From positions 16,290-80,289 of the forward strand of contig CAZPBY010000031.1 of assembly GCA_964584785.1 (NCBI GenBank): DNA of 64,000 nt. Reading direction: 5' to 3'. The translations under genes were made by a program, and so were the position numbers. The stretch is from JAHFTY01 sp964584785 (GTDB lineage Bacteria > Acidobacteriota > Terriglobia > 20CM-2-55-15). Positions 16,304 through 25,666 of the stretch are shown piece after piece. The notes under the pieces were generated by a model, which was not told the origin of the DNA, made no database searches, and saw only the letters and a program-made list of their open reading frames with translations. Numbering within the stretch: the stretch's first letter is position 1; every line of letters begins with the position of its first letter.

Positions 16304-17479
16304 TTAATCGTCCAGGAGTTGGGAGCCGCGCTTTAAAGCCGCTCGACCGAATTTCTCTCGGATTTGGTCGACGCTGTGGCCGAGGGTCTCGTCCTTCCGC
16401 GGCGCGGCGGCGAAGAGGCCCAGCTGGGTTGAATCGGCGACTTCATGGACCAGCTCTGCGGATCCCACGCCGATGAGCCGGATCTTCCGGTTGAGCGGGA
16501 ATTGATTGAACAACGCAATGGCCACCGCACCGATCTCCTCATCCGACTGCGTTGGACGTTCAAGCGACGTCTGCTTCGTGTGCGTTGAAAAGTTTTCATA
16601 ACGCAGTTTCAACGTCACCCGGCGCGCGCGGAAGTTCTCGGCACGCAGCCGGCGGCCCACTTCGTCGGCAAGCCCGTGAATCGTTCGGACGAGCAGATCG
16701 CGGTCATTGGTGTCGATGTCAAAAGTCGTTTCGTTGCTGATCGACTTCGGTTCCCAATTCGCAATGACCGGCCGATCATCGTGGCCGTGAGAAAGTTGGT
16801 GAAGGTGTTCACCCAGGTTTCCCAGCCTGCCGACGAGCACATCGCGAGGCATAGCGGCAACATCGCCAATGGTCTTGAGGCCCATGGGCCTGAGCCGCAG
16901 TTCTGTCTTGGGACCGACTCCCCAGAGTCGGGACACAGGGAGCGGGCGCAGGAATTCGGCGATCTGCGATTCGCTCACGACGACCAACCCATCGGGTTTT
17001 TGTAAATCCGACGCGATCTTCGCTAGAAACTTATTCGGGGCGACGCCGACGGAAGCGGAGAGCCGCGTCTTTTCCCGAATCATCGTTTTAATCCTGGTTG
17101 CGATTCCGACTGCCGGTCCATGGAGTGCGATCGAACCCGTGACGTCCAGAAATGCTTCGTCGATGCTGAGCGGTTCGACGAGATCGGTGATCTGGTGAAA
17201 AACGTCCATCACCTGCTGGGACATTTCAACGTAGCGCGACATCCGCGGCCGGACATACACCCCTTCCGGACACAATTTCCACGCGCGGCTGATCGGCAAT
17301 GCGGAATGGACTCCGAATTTCCGTGCCTCGTACGAACACGCCGCGACGACGCCTCTTCCGGCGCCGCCTTTCGGATCGGCACCTACAATCACGGGTTTTC
17401 CCCGAAATGCCGGATTGTCGAGTTGTTCGACGGACGCATAGAACGCGTCCATGTCCACGTGCAGAATCGAGCGAGTCAC
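16304..17479 (-). CDS. dinB: DNA polymerase IV (Y-family translesion polymerase)
   Basis: A 391-residue protein beginning at a GTG (17479) that overlaps the stop of the Rrf2 gene by one base, so translation is coupled. Y-family motifs are complete: HVDMDAFYASVE, SYEARKFGVHSALP, PLSIDEAFLDVT (catalytic acidic pair) and GVAPNKFLAKIASDLQKPDG, then the helix-hairpin-helix GVGPKT and the little-finger domain. QLGLF about 40 residues from the end matches the beta-clamp-binding pentapeptide. It copies damaged DNA with low fidelity. A longer in-frame upstream reading would lie inside rrf2 and is not used. Confidence 0.95.
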   Translation of the reverse strand: MTRSILHVDMDAFYASVEQLDNPAFRGKPVIVGADPKGGAGRGVVAACSYEARKFGVHSALPISRAWKLCPEGVYVRPRMSRYVEMSQQVMDVFHQITDLVEPLSIDEAFLDVTGSIALHGPAVGIATRIKTMIREKTRLSASVGVAPNKFLAKIASDLQKPDGLVVVSESQIAEFLRPLPVSRLWGVGPKTELRLRPMGLKTIGDVAAMPRDVLVGRLGNLGEHLHQLSHGHDDRPVIANWEPKSISNETTFDIDTNDRDLLVRTIHGLADEVGRRLRAENFRARRVTLKLRYENFSTHTKQTSLERPTQSDEEIGAVAIALFNQFPLNRKIRLIGVGSAELVHEVADSTQLGLFAAAPRKDETLGHSVDQIREKFGRAALKRGSQLLDD

Positions 17480-17931
17480 TAAATGTGGTACATCACCTGG
17501 CGCTGCCGGCTTGCCCGCGCGCGTTCGGCGAGGTCTTCGAAGTTGACGTTGTTCAGGACGGAGGCAATCGCGCGATCGAGATCCCACCAGATCGATTTGA
17601 AGTGGCATGTCGCCTCGCGATCGCACACTTCCTCAAAGTTGCCGGAATCCAGACAGGAAAGCTGAACAAACGGACCGCTGACGCTTCGAATGACATCACC
17701 CACCGTGATCTGCTTCGGCGACCGCGCCAATACGTATCCACCCTCCGTTCCGCGCTTGCTGCGCACAATATCCACGCGCTTCAGGATCTGCATAATTTGA
17801 AACAGAAACTTGAGGGGAATACCATGCCTCTCAGCAATGTCCTGAACGCGAACGGGCGCGTCGGCCGTGTAGTTGAGCGCAAGTTCCAGGACGGCCGAGC
17901 ACGCATATTCGTCTTTCGCGGAAATCTTCAT
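17479..17931 (-). CDS. Rrf2-family transcriptional regulator, probable Fe-S sensor
   Basis: A 150-residue protein, typical Rrf2 length. An N-terminal winged helix (VRVQDIAERHGIPLKFLFQI, then RSKRGTEGGYVLARSP) carries the usual GGY wing. Three cysteines, C93, C103 and C109, sit in the C-terminal loop where IscR binds a [2Fe-2S] cluster, although the first spacing is longer than in IscR (C-x9-C-x5-C). It may sense iron, redox or nitric oxide. It is the first gene of a two-gene unit with dinB and diverges from smc. Confidence 0.88.
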   Translation of the reverse strand: MKISAKDEYACSAVLELALNYTADAPVRVQDIAERHGIPLKFLFQIMQILKRVDIVRSKRGTEGGYVLARSPKQITVGDVIRSVSGPFVQLSCLDSGNFEEVCDREATCHFKSIWWDLDRAIASVLNNVNFEDLAERARASRQRQVMYHI

Positions 17932-18053
17932 CGGGGGCTATTGTACGTGTTTTTCAATATCAAGGGACCCAATCTGTCTGGCAGCAATTCCAAGCTAGAC
18001 GCCGTACACAAACCATACCCGGAGCAGCAGCGACGGGAAGAAAGAACACACCC

Positions 18054-21000
18054 GTGTTGAAATTACGTCGTATCGAATTAATTGGGTTCAAGTCTTTCTC
18101 CGAGAAGGGCGAAATTTCGGTCAACGACTCCGGCGTCACTGCCATTGTGGGTCCCAACGGTTGCGGAAAGAGCAACGTTTCGGACGCCATCGCCTGGGTT
18201 CTCGGCGAGCAGAGCGCGAAATCTCTGCGCGGAGAAAAGATGGAAGACGTCATCTTCAACGGTTCCCGGAATCGGGCAGCAATGGGGATGGCCGAAGTCA
18301 CGATCACGCTAGCCGAATCCGCCAACGGCAACGGTAACGGCAATGGAAACGGAAATGGCAACGGGAACGGGAACCACCACCACGAACCCCGTGAGATTGT
18401 CGTTCAGCGACGCTTGTACCGGTCCGGCGAGAGCGTCTACATGCTCGATGGAAAACCCTGCCGCCTTCGGGATATTCAGGACATTTTCCTGGGAACCGGC
18501 CTGGGACCGAACAGCTACGCCATCATCGAACAGGGCCGGGTCGGTCAACTGCTGACGGCTAAACCTTCCGATCGGCGCGCGATCATCGAAGAAGCCGCCG
18601 GCAACACCAGGTTCAAAGCCAAACGCAAGCTGGCGGAATCACGGCTCGAAGCGGCGCGACAGAATCTTTCCCGCGTGAGCGACATCCTGGCCGAAGTCGA
18701 CCGCCAGCGAAACGCGCTGAAACGCCAGGCCGGGAAAGCGCGGCGGTACATCGAACTCCGCAAACGAATGAAGCAACTGCTCGGTGCCGTCTTTTCGACA
18801 CGCGCCGAAATGCTCATCGATCAACAGGAGCTTGTCGATGCCGGCCTCGGATCCATCGACGGCGAAGGCAGGCAACTCGAGTCCGACATCGAGCGCTTGA
18901 ACGGACTCGTTCATCAGCGCCGCACGGATGTCGACAACCAGGACCATTCGCTGCAGGAAAAACGCCGGCGCCATTCCGAAGTCGAACTCGAACACGAAAA
19001 AGCCGCGCAGCGGATCGAGCGCCTTCGCGATCAAATCGAAACACTTGCCGATCGCAAAAATGCGCTCGGCGATGAACGCGCCAAAGCGCTGGCGGACCTC
19101 GATCGCAACCTCGCCGATCAACAGTCGAAGGCTGCGCAGCAAATGGAAATCGAGCACGCCAGATCGGAGATCGAGCAGGTTTTCCATCAGGGCAAAACGC
19201 GAACAATGGAATTGGCGGAAAAGAGGAGCGCGGAGGAACACGCGATCGACGAATCACGCCGCCGGCAGTTCGACATCGTTGGACGCGAAGCGAGATTGAA
19301 CAACGAGATTCAAAGCCGGAAGGAAACGATCGGCAGGATCATCGCTCAGCTCACACGTCTCGATCACGAGGAGTCGGAAGCCGCCGAACAGAGTTCCGAA
19401 GTCGAGCACCTGCTGAATGCCGCAAAAGACGAGCATTCCGGACACCGCGCGGGATTCACGCAGCTCAAAGGTGAACTCGGCGTCACCGATAATGAACTGG
19501 CCGGCTTGAAGAAGGATCTCTTGGAAGCTGTCGCCTTGAGCGCGGATGCGCGGAGCCAGGAGGAAGCGATCCGCCAGCGATTGAAGACCATCGGAGAATT
19601 GGCGGTGCAACGCGCATACAGCACCGAATCCGTTCAACAATTCTTCAATCACGTTCGAAGCACGGACTGGTCGCCCTTGGGAATCCTCGCGGACTTCGTC
19701 GAAGTCGATTCGGAATACGAGTCGATCGTCGAGGATTTTCTGAAATTCGAGCTCCAGTACGTGGTGGTCCACAATCGAGAGGACGCCGGCCGAGCGCTGG
19801 CGGTCGTCAAGGATGTGACCAAAGGACGGCTGAATTGTCTCGTCCTGAATGGAAGCACAACGCCAACGCTGCCCGAGCCGATCCATGGCACGCTGCCGTT
19901 AGCCAGCGTGGTCCGGTTCGATGAGCGTGTTCAACACTTCAGCAACTGCATCCGGGACGCCTACATCGTCGATAACGCCGAAAGGGCCTGGGAACTGGGG
20001 CACCAGTACCCACACTGCAAGTTTGTCGCGCGATCTGGCGAAATCGTGCGCGGCCATGTGATCGGCTGGGGCGAACACGACGCTCATGGACCGCTCTCGC
20101 TGAAGCGTGAGATTCGGGAGCTCGATCGAAAAATGGATCTCGCGGTGAAAGAAGCCGCCGCTCGCCAGAACGATGCGGCAAAGCTCGATGATCTTGTCCG
20201 CGAGCATGAAGCGCTTAGAGCGCGCCAACTCGCCGACCTTCAGGAGTTGGAGAAGGCGATTCTCAGTGCCGATCATCGCGTTCGCGAGCTCAGCGCGGAA
20301 TTCGATCGGGTCGAACAGCGGCGACGGGTTGTGAGGTCGGAAATCGCAAGGTTCGAAGAAGAGCGGCGATCGACTGAAGCTTCACTCGTTCAGGCGGAGA
20401 TCGATCTCGCCGGTATTTCCGGTGAGAAGCGCATTGTCGAAGAGGATATTCGGACTCGTTTGCAGAAAGCTGAAGAGCTCCGAGTCGAAAGCGATAATCT
20501 TCGTCGTGATGTTGCCGAGCTTCAGTCGCAAATAGCCGTTCTCGATGAGCGGCGATCGTCAGTGTTGCGTGAGCTCACTGTGCTCCGGCATCAAGCGGAC
20601 GAGCTCGAAGACCGGTCGAAGCGGGCGGAACGTCAAATCCAGCAGGCCGAGGAGCAGCAGGACCAGACCCAGGCCATGATACGCAACCTCGAAGAGACGC
20701 GATTCGAGCTCGATCGGGAGCGTCAGTCGCTCGAAGTGTCGATCACGGAGGCGGCAAACCGTTTCGAGGAACTCCGTCAGGAGCTACGCGAGACGGAAAC
20801 GCGATGGGACGAGGCCCGGGCCCGGCTGGACTCCTGGAAAGATCGTCACAACGAGCTGGAAATTGAAAAAGCGCAGGTTGACTCGGATTTGAAGCACCTC
20901 TCGAGTCTCTGCCTCAGCGAGCTCAATGAGACGATCGAGTCGATTTGCATTACCTGCTTCACGTCGCTGCCTCCCGAACAGCTCGACCTTCAGGAGAACG

Positions 21001-21626
21001 AGTACCGCGAGTTGAAAGACAAGGTCGAATCCATGGGCGCCGTGAATATGATGGCCGTTGAAGAACATCAGGAAGCTGAAGAGCGATTTCAGTTTCTCAC
21101 GGCGCAGCGTCAGGATCTGCTGGATTCGATTCGAGACACCACTCAGGCGATTGACGAGATCGACCTGGTCTGCCGGAAACAGTTCAAAGATGCTTTCGAA
21201 GCCATCAACGCCGCGTTCAAAGACGCTTTCGTATCTCTCTTCGGTGGCGGCCACGGCGAGTTGCGTTTGATGCAGGAAGCCGCGGAGTCGGACGCGGGGG
21301 TTGAGATCGTCGCGCAACCACCCGGCAAGAAACTGCAGAATGTGTTATTGCTTTCAGGTGGCGAAAAGGCGTTGACTGCTCTGGCTCTGTTGATTGCGCT
21401 GTTCCGCTACAAGCCGAGTCCGTTTTGCGTGCTGGACGAAGTCGACGCGCCGTTGGATGATGCAAATGTGGATCGATTCGCTAGTATGGTTCGTTCGATG
21501 AGTTCGACGACCCAGTTCATTGTCATCACGCACAGCAAACGGACGATGGAGACCGCCTCCGCTCTTTATGGCGTTACCATGGAGGAGCCCGGTATCTCCA
21601 AAATCGTTTCCGTGAGATTAAATTAA
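18054..21626 (+). CDS. smc: chromosome segregation protein SMC
   Basis: A 1190-residue protein with a GTG start (18054). The N-terminal head has GFKSFSEKG and Walker A GPNGCGKSN. Long coiled coils (about residues 165-500 and 680-1010) flank a hinge near 525-640. The C-terminal head has LLSGGEKALTALALL and Walker B FCVLDEVDAPLDD. It condenses and segregates chromosomes with ScpA/ScpB. A low-complexity (Asn-Gly)8-Asn run followed by three His interrupts the N-terminal head at residues 91-110. The stop overlaps the purC start by one base. Confidence 0.97.
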   Translation: MLKLRRIELIGFKSFSEKGEISVNDSGVTAIVGPNGCGKSNVSDAIAWVLGEQSAKSLRGEKMEDVIFNGSRNRAAMGMAEVTITLAESANGNGNGNGNGNGNGNGNHHHEPREIVVQRRLYRSGESVYMLDGKPCRLRDIQDIFLGTGLGPNSYAIIEQGRVGQLLTAKPSDRRAIIEEAAGNTRFKAKRKLAESRLEAARQNLSRVSDILAEVDRQRNALKRQAGKARRYIELRKRMKQLLGAVFSTRAEMLIDQQELVDAGLGSIDGEGRQLESDIERLNGLVHQRRTDVDNQDHSLQEKRRRHSEVELEHEKAAQRIERLRDQIETLADRKNALGDERAKALADLDRNLADQQSKAAQQMEIEHARSEIEQVFHQGKTRTMELAEKRSAEEHAIDESRRRQFDIVGREARLNNEIQSRKETIGRIIAQLTRLDHEESEAAEQSSEVEHLLNAAKDEHSGHRAGFTQLKGELGVTDNELAGLKKDLLEAVALSADARSQEEAIRQRLKTIGELAVQRAYSTESVQQFFNHVRSTDWSPLGILADFVEVDSEYESIVEDFLKFELQYVVVHNREDAGRALAVVKDVTKGRLNCLVLNGSTTPTLPEPIHGTLPLASVVRFDERVQHFSNCIRDAYIVDNAERAWELGHQYPHCKFVARSGEIVRGHVIGWGEHDAHGPLSLKREIRELDRKMDLAVKEAAARQNDAAKLDDLVREHEALRARQLADLQELEKAILSADHRVRELSAEFDRVEQRRRVVRSEIARFEEERRSTEASLVQAEIDLAGISGEKRIVEEDIRTRLQKAEELRVESDNLRRDVAELQSQIAVLDERRSSVLRELTVLRHQADELEDRSKRAERQIQQAEEQQDQTQAMIRNLEETRFELDRERQSLEVSITEAANRFEELRQELRETETRWDEARARLDSWKDRHNELEIEKAQVDSDLKHLSSLCLSELNETIESICITCFTSLPPEQLDLQENEYRELKDKVESMGAVNMMAVEEHQEAEERFQFLTAQRQDLLDSIRDTTQAIDEIDLVCRKQFKDAFEAINAAFKDAFVSLFGGGHGELRLMQEAAESDAGVEIVAQPPGKKLQNVLLLSGGEKALTALALLIALFRYKPSPFCVLDEVDAPLDDANVDRFASMVRSMSSTTQFIVITHSKRTMETASALYGVTMEEPGISKIVSVRLN
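18324..18374 (+). repeat. hexanucleotide microsatellite coding for an Asn-Gly run in smc
   Basis: Eight and a half copies of an AAYGGN unit encode (Asn-Gly)8-Asn inside the SMC head, followed by three CAC codons for His. Third-position variation (GGC, GGT, GGA, GGG) shows the run is not a fresh slippage product. It lies in a surface loop between the beta-strand VTITLAES and the EPREIVVQRRLYRSG strand. Confidence 0.8.
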
Positions 21627-22522
21627 TGACAACAAGCCCACAAATCATGCAGACAAACCTGCCCGGCCTGAAACTCCATGGCCGCGGAAAGGTTCGCGAT
21701 ATTTACGATCTCGGTGAACACTTCCTGATTGTCGCGACAGACCGGCTCTCGGCCTTCGACGTCGTCCTGCCGACGCCGATTCCGGACAAAGGCAAGGTTC
21801 TGACGCAGATGTCCGCCTTTTGGTTCGACCATTTCAAGACGTTCGTTCCCAATCACGTCGTTTCGACAGCCGTTGAAGATTATCCGGGCTCGGTCCGGCA
21901 GTTTCGCGATCACATCGCGGGACGGTCCATGCTCGTCCGGAAAGCCAAAGTGTTTCCGGTCGAATGCGTCGCGCGCGGATTTCTGACCGGCTCCGGCTTG
22001 AAGGACTACAACAAGACGGGCGTCGTGTGCGGAATCCAACTACCCGCCGGACTGCGCGATTCGGATCGTCTGCCCGAGCCGCTCTTCACACCGGCGACAA
22101 AAGCCGAAACCGGTCACGACGAGAACATTTCGGAAGATCAGGCCGGCGCCATTATCGGCGTGGACAACATCCGCCGTTTGAAGGAACTCACGCTTGGCAT
22201 TTACAGCCGGGCCGTCGATTATGCGTCAAGCCACGGAATAATCATCTGCGACACGAAATTCGAATTCGGGATGATCGACGGTCAGATCACGATCGTCGAT
22301 GAGATGTTGACACCGGATTCGTCACGCTTCTGGCCCGCCGATCGGTACTCGCCGGGTAAGCCTCAGCCGTCGTTCGACAAACAGTTTGTGCGTGACTATC
22401 TCGAACGCATCGGTTGGAATAAGCAGCCGCCGGCTCCGGAACTGCCGCATGATGTCGTCAACGCAACCAGTTCGAAATATCGGGAAGCGCTGCGGATCCT
22501 GACCGGACGCGACCTGGTGTGA
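21626..22522 (+). CDS. purC: phosphoribosylaminoimidazole-succinocarboxamide synthase
   Basis: A 298-residue SAICAR synthetase, the ATP-dependent step of purine synthesis that joins CAIR and aspartate. Motifs seen: GRGKVRDIYDLGEHFLIVAT (nucleotide-binding strands), DRLSAFDVVLPTPIPDKG, VECVARGFLTGSG, and KFEFGMIDGQITIVDEMLTP near the active site. The length and the FDVVLPTPIPDKGKVLTQ block fit the longer, yeast-like form. The ATG overlaps the smc TAA, so translation is coupled. cvpA follows after 3 nt. Confidence 0.96.
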   Translation: MTTSPQIMQTNLPGLKLHGRGKVRDIYDLGEHFLIVATDRLSAFDVVLPTPIPDKGKVLTQMSAFWFDHFKTFVPNHVVSTAVEDYPGSVRQFRDHIAGRSMLVRKAKVFPVECVARGFLTGSGLKDYNKTGVVCGIQLPAGLRDSDRLPEPLFTPATKAETGHDENISEDQAGAIIGVDNIRRLKELTLGIYSRAVDYASSHGIIICDTKFEFGMIDGQITIVDEMLTPDSSRFWPADRYSPGKPQPSFDKQFVRDYLERIGWNKQPPAPELPHDVVNATSSKYREALRILTGRDLV

Positions 22523-22525
22523 CGT

Positions 22526-23053
22526 ATGCATTTTTCGCTGATTGATCTCGCGATCGTCCTCATCATGGCCTGGTGCATCGCTCGAAGCGCGATGAAAGGA
22601 TTCATGCGCGAGATCCTCGGCCTGGCGACGATCGTTCTTGCCATTCTGATTTCGGCGTGGTTTTACCAGAGGACCGCTTTCCTTTTTAAGGATGTGGTGA
22701 GGACTGAAAATCTTGCTCTGTTCTTTTCGTTCTCGACGATCTTCATTTTGGTGCTGGTGATCGGCGCCGTCGCGACATGGCTCGCGGCGAGATTCATGAA
22801 GTTCGCAAAACTCCAGTGGTTTGACCGTCTCCTCGGCGCCGCGTTCGGATTTATTCGCGGATGGGTGTTTGTTTCCGTTCTTCTGCTGGGACTGACCGCC
22901 TTCGATATCCAATCGGAACGGGTCCGGACCTCCGGGCTCGCGCCCTATTTTCTGCCCGGCTCGCGAGTTCTCGCGGTTGTGACCCCGTATGACCTGAAGG
23001 CCAGATTCCTCGTCGGCTATCGCGCCGTCGAGAAATGGTGGCGCGAACACTGA
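22526..23053 (+). CDS. CvpA family inner-membrane protein
   Basis: A 175-residue protein with four hydrophobic segments (about residues 5-20, 30-48, 68-90 and 103-125). It has the CvpA signature of a short first helix ending in ARSAMKGFMREI and the GAAFGFIRGW block before the last helix. CvpA homologues are needed for colicin V export and envelope stress tolerance in enterobacteria. The placement directly after purC is suggestive, since E. coli cvpA neighbours a purine gene. It is the last gene of the smc-purC unit. Confidence 0.85.
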   Translation: MHFSLIDLAIVLIMAWCIARSAMKGFMREILGLATIVLAILISAWFYQRTAFLFKDVVRTENLALFFSFSTIFILVLVIGAVATWLAARFMKFAKLQWFDRLLGAAFGFIRGWVFVSVLLLGLTAFDIQSERVRTSGLAPYFLPGSRVLAVVTPYDLKARFLVGYRAVEKWWREH

Positions 23054-23130
23054 AGCAACGTCTCGTCGAAACAAAACTGTCGCAGCCCGGTCGCGCGGCG
23101 GCGGGCTTTGTGGACGTCACTTTTCAAGCT

Positions 23131-23310
23131 TTAATTCTTGCGGGGTTTGTCGGTTTCGTGGGAGAGCTTGACGAAGCAGTCGCGATGGTAATCCTTGCCG
23201 TGAAAAACAGTTCTCAGATCGTAGGGCGCGATCCGAATGCAGCAGCGATGACACCAGACAGGTTGTGGATTGGCTGGGACTGAGGATGACTTAGCCTTCG
23301 CAGTCTTCAT
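23131..23310 (-). CDS. small zinc-finger-like (LIM-type) protein
   Basis: A 59-residue protein. The ATG at 23310 is chosen because AAGGAG sits 9 nt upstream; an ATG at 23319 overlaps that site. After a Lys/Ser-rich start comes WCHRCCIRI, then VFHGKDYHRDCFVKL. The CxxC knuckle and the HxxxxHxxC pattern resemble half of a LIM or treble-clef zinc site. Function unknown. It is transcribed toward cvpA, with a 77-bp convergent gap. Confidence 0.55.
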   Translation of the reverse strand: MKTAKAKSSSVPANPQPVWCHRCCIRIAPYDLRTVFHGKDYHRDCFVKLSHETDKPRKN

Positions 23311-23382
23311 CGAATTCATCTCCTTGAGCATTTGAATCGGTGACCACATTCTTAGACGTGCTTAGGTCAAAAGTGGTCCTGT

Positions 23383-25548
23383 CTAGAATCGGTGAAGGTA
23401 GGACGCCTTAAAAAATAATCCGCGGCTGACCGTCATGTATGTGGCACCCGCCTGTTTTTCGATCAGCGATCCGTATCCCGCGTGCATCACGGACCCCGGC
23501 ACCAATTCGTACGACGCGAGATAGTCGGTGAGGATGCGACGCCGCGAGCTGTCGTACTGCTCGATGGCGCGCAGGAAGAAGTGTTTGTTGAACTGGTACG
23601 TGCTTCGAAGATTGAGGATGCGAACGTCGTAAACGCGCTCTCCCGTCGACGCGCGATTGAAGTTGATCGCGTTTACACCGATGCTTTGGTTCAGTCTGGA
23701 ATTGGGTTGCAGCGTGACGTTTAAATTGCCCGAGGTCGAGTGGCCGAGGTAAGGGTTTTGCGGATCGTAAAACGTAGACCAGCCGTATCTGAAGTTGCCG
23801 TTAAGATTCAGCCAGCGCATCGCTAGAATTCCACCCTGCATGCGAAAATTTCCGTCTTTGAACTCACGACCCGCCCAAGGCTCATGGCCCACTCCGCGAT
23901 CGATGCGCAGATATCCTTGACGCGTGAAATTCATCCGGAACGCCACAAGATGAAAGGCCTCATTGCCGTTTTGAATGCGGTCGCGTCCGGCACGGTTCCA
24001 GTAAAAGGCGTTGTAGCGTTTCACCCATGAGTTGCTGTTTTCGGGATACCAGTTGTAATCGGCATACGTCCAGTTGGTCGTGAATCCGGTGCGATTGTAG
24101 AACGACGTGTCGCTCTGAAATCCCTTGTCGTAGTGTTCGGTTTGACTCGACACGTTGAAACTGCGGCTGCTGTAGCTGTAGGAAAACTGACTGGCGAAAC
24201 CGTCGGACGAACCCGGCGCGTCGCCGTTCACTGCGGTTGACGAAGAGAGCAGCATGGCGCTGACCTGCTGCTTCTTCTTAAATCGAATCGACAGATCGCC
24301 GCCCCCGACGCGATTCGAACGGCCGAAGTGTTCGGTATTGCTGACGATTGCGCCGATGTAATTCGATTCACCGATTCCATAGATGGCTCGCCCGACGGTG
24401 AAGAGCTTCTTTCGGTCTTTAACGATATCGCCGCGGTCCCCGATGTCTTCCGGACTCTCATCGTCGGCGCTCAACACTCCGAATGTCGCTTTGCCCGCGG
24501 AACCGGTTATTTTCGAGCCCCACAGCGGATTGACGATACGCCGGGTGTGAACGGATGCGATCATGTTTCCGTCGCCGTTCCCGCTTCCCGCAAGATTGAA
24601 GAGTCCCATCCCTTCCATGAAGAACGGGCGTTTTTCGGAGAAGTAAATGGGAAAACGCTGGTTGACCTGAACCTGAAACGCATCGCTCTCGACCTGGCTG
24701 AAATCCGGATTGATCGTGGCGTCCAGCGTGACGGACGATGTGAGCCCGTATTTGACGCTGAGGCCCGCGTCCGCCTTTCCGTTCCATGAATCCCAGGTAT
24801 GGTCAGGCTTGCGGCTTTGATTCACGGAGTACGTCGAGCTCGGCAGAACCTCGATCAGCGGAGGTTGCTTCAGATCTTTGTAAATCAGATGAGCGTGGCG
24901 ATTGAAGACCCACTGTCCGGGAGGAATGTCGGGCCACGCCGCGGAGACGCCAAGACGGCTGATGCGCCGCCAGAACAAAATACCCATCCGGACTTCCTCG
25001 CCGCCCTTGAATCGTATGCTCTGCAACGGCAGCCGGATTTCGACGATGTATCCGTCGTCCGTAAGGCGGCCGGCACTGTCCCAGATCCAGTCGGCTTCCC
25101 AGCTTTCTCCCGTGGCGGTGGAATTGAGAGCGTCCATTTGGATCCCGCTCGGATTGACCATCATGTGGTAGGACGTCTGACCGTTGCCGTTCGTGTCGAG
25201 GCTCAAGCCGACCCAGTCGTCGCTGAAAATGTTGTCGCGTCGAGAAATGGTCGTGCGAATTCTGTCGGGCTCGGAATCGAAGCAATGAAATGCGAAATAG
25301 AGATACCGGTCGTCGTATGTGGCTCGGACCTCCGTGCGCTGCGCTTGCTTCTGACCGTAGAGTGGATCGTAAGACAGCCAATCGCCGGTCGGCAGGGGTT
25401 CGATGTTCCATGCGGCGTCCTCCAGAGATCCGTCAATGACTGGAGGCTTGGCACTTCGGCTGATAATGAAGTCCGGCCGGCCCTGCGCCACGGCCAAAGC
25501 GGGTGTGAGCATGAACAGAATCACGACAGCACGAATGATGGTTCGCAT
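23383..25548 (-). CDS. DUF5916-type outer-membrane protein with CBM9-like domain
   Basis: A 721-residue protein with a signal peptide ending ALAVAQ. Residues about 35-215 form a family-9 carbohydrate-binding-like beta sandwich (KPPVIDGSLEDAAWNIEPLP, then YDDRYLYFAFHCFDSEP). The rest is the DUF5916 region: INPDFSQVESD, RFPIYFSEKRPFFMEG and alternating aromatic strands ending in a C-terminal Phe (YLHRF), as in outer-membrane beta barrels. The function of the family is not settled; binding or uptake of an extracellular polymer is inferred. It stands alone, with the LIM-like gene 72 bp downstream. Confidence 0.8.
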   Translation of the reverse strand: MRTIIRAVVILFMLTPALAVAQGRPDFIISRSAKPPVIDGSLEDAAWNIEPLPTGDWLSYDPLYGQKQAQRTEVRATYDDRYLYFAFHCFDSEPDRIRTTISRRDNIFSDDWVGLSLDTNGNGQTSYHMMVNPSGIQMDALNSTATGESWEADWIWDSAGRLTDDGYIVEIRLPLQSIRFKGGEEVRMGILFWRRISRLGVSAAWPDIPPGQWVFNRHAHLIYKDLKQPPLIEVLPSSTYSVNQSRKPDHTWDSWNGKADAGLSVKYGLTSSVTLDATINPDFSQVESDAFQVQVNQRFPIYFSEKRPFFMEGMGLFNLAGSGNGDGNMIASVHTRRIVNPLWGSKITGSAGKATFGVLSADDESPEDIGDRGDIVKDRKKLFTVGRAIYGIGESNYIGAIVSNTEHFGRSNRVGGGDLSIRFKKKQQVSAMLLSSSTAVNGDAPGSSDGFASQFSYSYSSRSFNVSSQTEHYDKGFQSDTSFYNRTGFTTNWTYADYNWYPENSNSWVKRYNAFYWNRAGRDRIQNGNEAFHLVAFRMNFTRQGYLRIDRGVGHEPWAGREFKDGNFRMQGGILAMRWLNLNGNFRYGWSTFYDPQNPYLGHSTSGNLNVTLQPNSRLNQSIGVNAINFNRASTGERVYDVRILNLRSTYQFNKHFFLRAIEQYDSSRRRILTDYLASYELVPGSVMHAGYGSLIEKQAGATYMTVSRGLFFKASYLHRF

Positions 25549-25666
25549 ATTTGGTTAGAGATGTCTCAAATATAGGTTCGGATGGCATACGAGAGTGACT
25601 GCTACGCTACTCAGAAAAACCGTCGGGGACGTGAAAAGTTACGGATGGCGTCGTGCGAAAGTTCCG

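Noticed and set aside
17480..17626. N-terminal extension of DinB
   Set aside because: It would lie inside the rrf2 gene and precede the conserved SILHVDMDAFYASVE start; the GTG overlap start fits better.
17932..18053. A -10 like TACAAT before rrf2
   Set aside because: No matching -35 at acceptable spacing, and housekeeping promoters of this phylum are poorly defined.
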